Positions 58,210-64,000 of a stretch of DNA of 64,000 nt are shown here, one piece after another. Below the pieces are notes generated by a model. The model searched no databases. It had not been told where the DNA came from and worked only from the letters and a program-made list of their open reading frames with translations. The position numbers and the translations under genes are program-made. The DNA comes from an unidentified bacterial endosymbiont. GTDB taxonomy: Bacteria > Pseudomonadota > Gammaproteobacteria > Enterobacterales > G038960095. Positions within the stretch are counted from its first letter, which is position 1. Each line of letters opens with the position of its first letter. Location of the stretch: the NCBI RefSeq assembly GCF_918320885.1, contig NZ_OU907312.1, forward strand, positions 1 through 64,000, written 5' to 3'.

Positions 58210-59470
58210 TTGAAGATCATCAGCGATCACCAGCGGGGTTTCACCCTGCTGGAGGGGCTTGCCGGATTAATCATCTTGATGCTGCTGATCGCTTTGGGCG
58301 GCCAGCACCTGCAGCAGCGTCTGGAAGAGCAGCTGCATCGAAACGTCGCCGCGCATCTGCGCATGGTGGCGAACGCCGCAGAGCGCTATCTGCTGGACAG
58401 GGATGTCCCATTCAATCTGCAAGAAGAGCGGCAGCGGTGGGAAAACGAGCAAAAAAGCGAACTTAATAACCCTAAACCACCCAAAAATGCACCCCCATAC
58501 GTACCCCAATCCCTAGAGGAGTGGCGTTACCAACAATTAATCAAGAACAAGTATCTCCCTGACGGCTTCCATCCAACGAATCTCTATGGTCAGTATTATG
58601 CCCTTTATGTAGAGGCTAAAACAGCTCCACAACCGCATCAACAGCTGTTGGTCATGACCACCGAAGGCCGGGCCATCCAAGAGAGGTTCCTGCGCCAAAG
58701 TGCCCGGTACCTGGGGCGCCAAGGGGGCTATCTCTTTGGAAAAAAGTCTAAAAAAATCACCGGCAGTCAACAGGGATGGTACCTTACGCTGCCGCCCAAA
58801 ACCCTCTATCAAACCTCCCGCCAAAAAACTGAAAAAAAGTTCACTAAGCCATCGCCTGAGTCTGCTTTATGAAAGTGATCGGCTACGACATTCCGCCCTA
58901 CTGCATCGTACGACCATGCCTCATCCGCAAGAAAAATTCAACCAGATGGAGACCAACTTAAACCTGCAAGGGCACCAAATTAGGTTTAAAGGCGATAAAA
59001 CTTCAGGAACGCTTAGTGCCTCAATGATGGAGCTCACCGTTCCGGAGAGCCCAAATCAGGTGAAACTGGCTTGTGACGCCTCCAACCCAACGATTACCGT
59101 AACAGATGGTTCTGGAACGCTGGACATTACCGCTCAAAAAGTAGCGTTTTCTGGCCATCAACTGCCCATGAAATGGAGGGATAATGATACTGTCAAGGAT
59201 TATTCACCATCTGAATTGCACCGCTACTGGAACAAAGTGGCTTACTATGAACTCACTGACGAGAATGATGAAGGGGAGAAAGCAACGCAGTCTTTTGCCA
59301 ATCAAGTCTGTCAAGAAGCCACAATGCCTGGCAGGGGATCGGAAACGCTTGGACGGCTGTTTATGCTAGGAACCCAGCATCAGCAAACCACTTTCCTTTA
59401 TCTCTGCACTACTCATCCACAGGGGGAGCTGCGGGCCCACTTACTAAAAAGCATGGACCCATCAGAGTAA
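58210..59470 (+). pseudogene. PilV-like minor pilin V1, copy 2, frameshifted in poly-A tracts
   Basis: The first part starts at TTG 58210 (MKIISDHQRG, then FTLLEGLAGLIILM) and stops at 58872. The homologous continuation is in the +1 frame (LSLLYESDRLRH, FNQMETNLNLQGHQIRF, LHRYWNKVAYYEL, LGRLFMLG, FLYLC). The switch falls near A6 (58823-58828) and A7 (58832-58838); removing one A restores a 419-aa protein like V1 of copy 1. Either the gene is dead, or polymerase slippage on the A run makes some full-length product. A sequencing error in the homopolymer is also possible. Confidence 0.82.
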
Positions 59471-59476
59471 ACTCCC

Positions 59477-62440
59477 ATGGTCACTACTAGGATAATCCGA
59501 TTAACCGCTACAGCCACCGAAAAATCGAGCGGGCCGCAGCAGGGCTTCACGCTGTTAGAGACGCTCATGCTGTTAATCGTATACATCAGCGGCTTGCTGC
59601 TAATAGCACGGTATGTAGAACAGAACGTCGATGAGCGCTCCGCGACAGCTGCCGCGCAGCAACTGCAGGCCGTCAGCCAACAAGCACAACAACTGGTGAG
59701 CGAACGGTGGCCCCTGATCCTGCAGCATCTAGAAAATCAGTATAAAAACACGCCTCCCCCTAACGACCCCTGTTTCCACGAGCTCCCAACGGAGCTACTG
59801 GATGCGATTGACCAGAACGATAATCCCTATCAACAAGGCTATCGCATCCTGCTGCACTCTGCAGCAGCAGGTCGCTGGCAACTTTGGGTGCATACCCAGG
59901 ACGGACGCCCCATTCCAAAACGTGCCTGGTTACGAATCAGCACCCCACTGGGCATTCTCTCTGGTTACACTATGAGTGATAGGATAAAAGGCCCGATCAT
60001 TCGTGGGCAGCAGAATCTCTGGTCACTGCGCTGGCCGACTGGACTAAAGTCCCCCGGCGAAGGGCATCTAGTCACCAGGCACGATCTCAATCAACTAGCG
60101 CTCACCTCAGCTGACTGCCTACTGTACCGTAAAGCCATCAAGGGCACGCCTCAGCTAAATCAAATGCAGACGTCATTAGATCTACAGGGTAATCAAATTA
60201 TTTTTAACCAGGGCAGCTCGGTTGGCCCTCAGCAGTGGCTGTTAAAAAAAGATCAAAACTCACTGCGAGCGACACTGCGTAATTCAAAATCTTTACCCAG
60301 GTTTAATCTAATTGATCTAGAGGATAATCAAGTTATTTTAAACTCTACGGCCATCAGCACCCTTTACAGTTTGCCATTCGGCTGTGATATCCGTAAGGTA
60401 GCTGATAAACATTTTATCTACCAAAAAGAAGAACAAAAATGGGTCGCAAACTTCAGACGAGGTAACACACAACAAAGTATATCGACACCGACAACCCTAA
60501 AAAAAAGCTCACAACTGCACTGCTTTTGGAATCAGCTACCTTGTCACCCCCTGATAGAAAAATACTCGAAAAAGCCACAATCTTTTGCTGATAAGTTATG
60601 CCAGGATAATTCCGAAGCATTTTCAGCTTTAGGCCGACTGTTTATAGCCGTGCCTACCCAAGATAGTAATAATTTATTGTTTATCTGTGGAAAAGAAAAG
60701 AAAGGTTCACCAAACAGCCTAAAAGCTTATGCTTTCGAAACATTTCATTATGGTCCGCCAATACCATTACTCTTTGATCGCCCTGAGTTCCTTATTGAAC
60801 TTCCAGAGAAACTTTCAGAGAAACTTCCAGATAAAAATGTTGAAACAGTCTATCAATTTACAAAAGATACAATCGAAAGAAAATTATATTTTTTCTATGC
60901 GATAGATGCCTATAATAGATATGATAGCCTAGGGGATCAATCTGACAAGGAAATTAAAAAATCATTTGAAACACTCTTTAACCCGGTAAATAAAAGGTTA
61001 AATTATAAAGTTTCTGACGAAACTATTGATAGTATATTAAAAAGATTAAATAGTTTATTCTCTCATAATTATTTAAAAAAAAATGAATATTTTATCCAAT
61101 GCACTAAAAACAATAAAAAATATCCTTCAGCACATTATGCTACTTTAAAACATATTTACGAAGAAATTAATACCTATAAAGAAAATGAAAAATATAAAAA
61201 TTTTACAACAAAATACAATACTACTAGAAAAACTTTATTTAACGAATTTCTTACACAACTTAAAACATTTAATAGAACAAAAACTCAAAGTACCCATCCC
61301 GAAGAAAATAAACATATCAATAAGTTAATTTTAAATTGTTTCGAAAAAGAGAAAGATCTTAAAACATTCCCTAGTATTATCAAGTATCCAATAGGGATTA
61401 ATTTACAAGAAAAAATCACCACCGACGAAGAATATGGAAAAATTTTATCTTTTTTAAAAGAAGGCACAAAGAATATTCATTCAATCCCAGAGTTAAAAGA
61501 CTCACCTTTTAACGATCTGTCTAATCAAATAAACGATAACTATATAGGAAAAATAGAGTTAGAAAAATTTAAAGAGAGTGTTCTAAAAGATAATAAACTA
61601 TATACATTCGTTACCAGCTTAAGCTCCTTTGAAGAATTTGAACAGAATTATAAAAAAAATATTAAAGATAAAAAAACTGCAAATTCAATAAAATGGGAAC
61701 TGATAGATTTAGTTTTGAAGGAAGCTACACCAAGTCCAATCCAATTAAAATTCCTGGGTGATGAACCTCCAGTAGATGACTACTCCAACAGCGTTGATGA
61801 ATCTTCAGCAAGTGATACCCGCCTCGGCACTGATAGTTCTTCACCCAGTGGTGAACAACTCAGTATTGATGAACCTCCAGTAGATGACTACTCCAAAAGC
61901 GTTGATGAATCTTCAGCAAGTGATACCCGCCTCGGCACTGATAGTTCTTCACCCAGTGGTGAGCAACTCAGTATTGATGAACCTCCAGTAGATGACTACT
62001 CCAACAGCATTGATGAATCTTCAGCAAGTGATAACCCACTAAGCGAGGGTACGCCTTCACCCAGTGGTGAGCAACTCAGTATTGATGAACCTCCAGTAGA
62101 TGACTACTCCAAAAACGTTGATGAATCTTCAGCAAGTGATAACCCACTAAGCGAGGGTACGCCTTCACCCAGTGGTGAGCAACTCAGTATTGATGAACCT
62201 CCAGTAGATGACCACTCCAAAAGCGTTGATGAATCTTCAGCAAGTGATAACCCACTAAGCGAGGGTACGCCTTCACCCAGTGGTGAGCAACTCAGTATTG
62301 ATGAACCTCCAGTAGATGACCACTCCAACAGTGTTGATGATGACTCAAAAATCATTGATGATTATGATGACTACCAAAGCATTGATGATGACTGCCGCAG
62401 CGAGGATGACTCTTTATCAAATCATCACTCCGCCGAATAA
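59477..62440 (+). CDS. PilV-like minor pilin V2 with long repeat-bearing extension, copy 2
   Basis: The largest protein of the cluster, 987 aa. Leader ending in G23, then FTLLETLMLLIVYISGLLLIA. The common module runs to about residue 410 (LNQMQTSLDLQGNQIIF, LHCFWNQLPCHPL, LGRLFIAV...LLFICG). An extension of about 350 residues is very AT-rich and dominated by Lys, Asn, Phe and Tyr (for example TYKENEKYKNFTTKYNTTR). The last about 225 residues hold five and a partial 36-residue acidic repeat and an Asp-rich tail. It has no similarity to the extension of V2 copy 1 by eye. Probably a surface tip protein; ligand unknown. Confidence 0.78.
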   Translation: MVTTRIIRLTATATEKSSGPQQGFTLLETLMLLIVYISGLLLIARYVEQNVDERSATAAAQQLQAVSQQAQQLVSERWPLILQHLENQYKNTPPPNDPCFHELPTELLDAIDQNDNPYQQGYRILLHSAAAGRWQLWVHTQDGRPIPKRAWLRISTPLGILSGYTMSDRIKGPIIRGQQNLWSLRWPTGLKSPGEGHLVTRHDLNQLALTSADCLLYRKAIKGTPQLNQMQTSLDLQGNQIIFNQGSSVGPQQWLLKKDQNSLRATLRNSKSLPRFNLIDLEDNQVILNSTAISTLYSLPFGCDIRKVADKHFIYQKEEQKWVANFRRGNTQQSISTPTTLKKSSQLHCFWNQLPCHPLIEKYSKKPQSFADKLCQDNSEAFSALGRLFIAVPTQDSNNLLFICGKEKKGSPNSLKAYAFETFHYGPPIPLLFDRPEFLIELPEKLSEKLPDKNVETVYQFTKDTIERKLYFFYAIDAYNRYDSLGDQSDKEIKKSFETLFNPVNKRLNYKVSDETIDSILKRLNSLFSHNYLKKNEYFIQCTKNNKKYPSAHYATLKHIYEEINTYKENEKYKNFTTKYNTTRKTLFNEFLTQLKTFNRTKTQSTHPEENKHINKLILNCFEKEKDLKTFPSIIKYPIGINLQEKITTDEEYGKILSFLKEGTKNIHSIPELKDSPFNDLSNQINDNYIGKIELEKFKESVLKDNKLYTFVTSLSSFEEFEQNYKKNIKDKKTANSIKWELIDLVLKEATPSPIQLKFLGDEPPVDDYSNSVDESSASDTRLGTDSSSPSGEQLSIDEPPVDDYSKSVDESSASDTRLGTDSSSPSGEQLSIDEPPVDDYSNSIDESSASDNPLSEGTPSPSGEQLSIDEPPVDDYSKNVDESSASDNPLSEGTPSPSGEQLSIDEPPVDDHSKSVDESSASDNPLSEGTPSPSGEQLSIDEPPVDDHSNSVDDDSKIIDDYDDYQSIDDDCRSEDDSLSNHHSAE
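61760..62335 (+). repeat. 108-bp tandem repeats inside the V2 gene
   Basis: Five full units start at 61760, 61868, 61976, 62084 and 62192, with a partial sixth at 62300. Each encodes 36 residues starting DEPPVDD and ending SPSGEQLSI. Units 1-2 carry DTRLGTDSS in the middle, units 3-5 DNPLSEGTP. Near identity at DNA level points to recent expansion by slippage or unequal exchange; the reading frame is kept because the period is a multiple of three. Confidence 0.95.
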
Positions 62441-62668
62441 CGCAGCTATGTGCCGACTAGGCCAATAAAGGCTACCAGCTTAGCCAACCTGAAGGGAATA
62501 GGTAGTGGATTACAACGTGATAGGGCTGGACTGCTGAAGGTTGTTCTGGCAGCTTACCAGCACTGTACCTTCACCTGGATACTGTCTCCCTAGCTGGCAA
62601 TGAGGTGAAAAATCGGGACAAAATCATGCTATGGTATCCCCATCTACTGTTTGACTGAGGAAACCACC

Positions 62669-63493
62669 ATGTTAACCAGTTCATTACTGTTTTTAGGCTA
62701 CTGTCTCGGTAGCTTTATCACAATGCTTGCCTACCGTTATCCACGCATGCTACTAGCACGCGGCAAGGCCGCTAAGGAGCTGACGCTGTTTTACCCGCGC
62801 TCCCACTGCCCACACTGTCAATACCCCCTGCGCTGGCACGACAATATCCCTTTGTTTAGCTATCTGTGGTTGCGCGGCCGCTGCGCGCACTGTCAAGTGG
62901 CCATCGGCTGCTGTTATTGGCTGACTGAAGTGATAACCCTGGGGATCACGCTGCTGCTGCTCTACCAGCAGGCGCCACTGCCACTGGCAGAGCGCTTAGG
63001 GTACCTGCTGTTCAGTTGGACAGCGATCGCTTTGGCGGTGATCGATTGGCGTAGTGGACTGCTGCCAGACCGCTTGACCTTAGGGCTGTTGTGGCTCGGG
63101 TTGCTGTTCCAGGTGATCACCCAGCAGATCCCGCTCGAGCAAGCGGTGCTGGGAGCGATGGTGGGCTATACGCTGTTGTGGTCGCTCTTTCAAATACACC
63201 ATAAGCTCACCGGCCGACGCGGCATGGGCTACGGCGACTTTAAATTAACGGCCGCCCTGGGCGCTTGGGTGGGGGTGCAGGCGCTATTCACGGTACTCTG
63301 GTTAGCCTCACTGCTGGCGTTGTTGGCTTTTACAGGCTATCTGGGTTGGCATCGACTCACCCACCGCCACACCCAGCGACCGATCGGGCGGCTGCGCTTA
63401 CCGTTTGGCCCCTACTTAGCGCTGGCCGGCTGGTGGGTGTTGATGCAATACCCCTTGCCACTGGCTGATCTGCTCGGCTGGATAAGCCGGTGA
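62669..63493 (+). CDS. pilU: Prepilin peptidase / N-methyltransferase PilU
   Basis: Inner-membrane aspartic protease (family A24) that cleaves prepilin leaders after Gly and methylates the new N-terminus. It has 274 aa from ATG 62669 (GAGGA nine bases upstream). The cytoplasmic loop carries two zinc CxxC pairs (CPHC, CAHC). The catalytic aspartates lie in AVIDWRSGLLPD and GMGYGDFK. About seven to eight transmembrane segments. It is the only prepilin peptidase in the window, so both sets of prepilins would depend on it. It is separated from V2 by 228 bp and may have its own promoter. Confidence 0.93.
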   Translation: MLTSSLLFLGYCLGSFITMLAYRYPRMLLARGKAAKELTLFYPRSHCPHCQYPLRWHDNIPLFSYLWLRGRCAHCQVAIGCCYWLTEVITLGITLLLLYQQAPLPLAERLGYLLFSWTAIALAVIDWRSGLLPDRLTLGLLWLGLLFQVITQQIPLEQAVLGAMVGYTLLWSLFQIHHKLTGRRGMGYGDFKLTAALGAWVGVQALFTVLWLASLLALLAFTGYLGWHRLTHRHTQRPIGRLRLPFGPYLALAGWWVLMQYPLPLADLLGWISR

Positions 63494-63584
63494 TCCGTTA
63501 TACAGCACCCACAGGCTGACAATGACCCTACCCGCTTAGAGAGGCCGAGTACTCTCCGGCGAGAAGCTTATCTGGACGATGATT

Positions 63585-64000
63585 TTACTGCTTTAAGCGC
63601 GCCTCTGTAGGGGCTGCTAGATAGCGCAAATAATCGATATCGCCGGGGCGTAATACCCAGAGATCCTGCGAACTAAAGCTCTCCTCATACCCCTTTAAAC
63701 GCCGCACTAGTCGATAGAACTCCAGCTGTTGGCCAAAGGCCTCCGTAAACAGTTGAGCCACCGTAGCATCCCCTTCCCCCCGCAAAGTCTGCGCTCTGCG
63801 CTCCGCTTCAGCTAACATTACGGTCATCCGTCGATTCACTTCAGCCAGAATCATAGCAGACTGCTCCTTGCCCTGAGAGCGATGCTCGCTGGCCACCGCT
63901 TTGCGTTCAGCCCGCATCCGCTGATAGATAGAATTCGAGACTTCAACCGGTAAATTAATCTGCTTGATCCGCACATCAACCACCTCAATCCCCGCCTCCA
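63585..64000 (-). CDS. hflC: HflC, modulator of FtsH protease, 3' part (5' end outside window)
   Basis: HflC with HflK forms a large ring around the FtsH protease in the inner membrane. The frame runs off the right edge; the visible C-terminal part holds EVVDVRIKQINLPVEVSNSIYQRM, the coiled coil with GEGDATVAQLF and the end DYLRYLAAPTEARLKQ, collinear with E. coli HflC. In E. coli hflC is followed by yjeT and purA; here purA is about 24.8 kb away beyond the pilus block. Confidence 0.93.
   Translation of the reverse strand, partial: EAGIEVVDVRIKQINLPVEVSNSIYQRMRAERKAVASEHRSQGKEQSAMILAEVNRRMTVMLAEAERRAQTLRGEGDATVAQLFTEAFGQQLEFYRLVRRLKGYEESFSSQDLWVLRPGDIDYLRYLAAPTEARLKQ

Noticed and set aside
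61760-62335. Regular 108-bp repeats as a possible CRISPR array
   Set aside because: There are no unique spacers between short repeats; the units are contiguous, coding and in frame within the V2 gene.
46116-62440. A shufflon (invertible PilV ends) in the pilus cluster
   Set aside because: No inverted repeat boxes of the R64 type and no Rci-like recombinase were found in the window; the V2 ends look fixed in place.

Overview
The window is a stretch of chromosome from a gammaproteobacterium close to Enterobacterales. Nearly every housekeeping protein aligns end to end with its E. coli counterpart: RecA, AlaS, CsrA, GshA, Ffh, AsnS, RNase II, FabI, DksA, PcnB, FolK, LysS, RF2, RecJ, XerD and PurA. 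Many neighbour pairs known from enteric bacteria are kept (recA-alaS-csrA-tRNA, asnS-porin, rnb-fabI, dksA-pcnB-folK, yadGH-hpt, prfB-lysS, recJ-xerD). Genes usually found at these junctions are missing (recX, gluQ, dsbC, the rpsP operon after ffh). Together with pseudogenes and insertion sequences this suggests a host-associated, shrinking genome, possibly an arthropod symbiont. That is inference; the species cannot be named from this sequence.

Layout. 1-9000: recA (cut by the window edge), alaS, csrA, tRNA-Ser(GCU), tRNA-Arg(ACG), gshA, corB, ffh. 9000-17700: OmpF-type porin, asnS, rnb, fabI, lysP-like permease, a small lipoprotein and an Hha/YmoA-type regulator. 17700-26800: an aroH-type DAHP synthase with an unclear start, dksA, pcnB (with an AUU start as in E. 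coli), folK, the YadGH exporter, hpt, lysS, and prfB with its programmed +1 frameshift. 26800-31800: a sodium symporter, an AT-rich gene for an enhancin/M60-like zinc metalloprotease, and a scrap made of a PIN toxin start and a transposase end. 31800-38750: recJ, xerD, two tandem brnQ genes and purA.

38,900-63,500 is the most striking part: a type IVb (R64 thin-pilus-like) cluster present twice in tandem. Copy 1 reads pilL-N-O-P-Q-S-V1-V2-pilR and looks intact. Copy 2 reads pilL-N-O-P-Q-S-V1-V2-pilU. In copy 2, pilN and pilQ are each split by one of two 1283-bp IS3-family elements of equal length with identical predicted proteins, and V1 is frameshifted at poly-A tracts. pilR (inner-membrane platform) occurs only in copy 1 and pilU (prepilin peptidase) only in copy 2, so a working machine would need both halves. 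Each copy carries two large PilV-like minor pilins. These share an N-terminal module of about 400 residues, and the V2 proteins add long, AT-rich, unrelated C-terminal extensions, one ending in five 36-residue acidic repeats. The whole block lies between purA and hflC, which are near neighbours in E. coli, so it looks like an insertion.

The enhancin-like protease, the porin and the pilus with its diversified tip proteins are the parts most likely to touch a host or partner cell. The rest is core information processing and metabolism.
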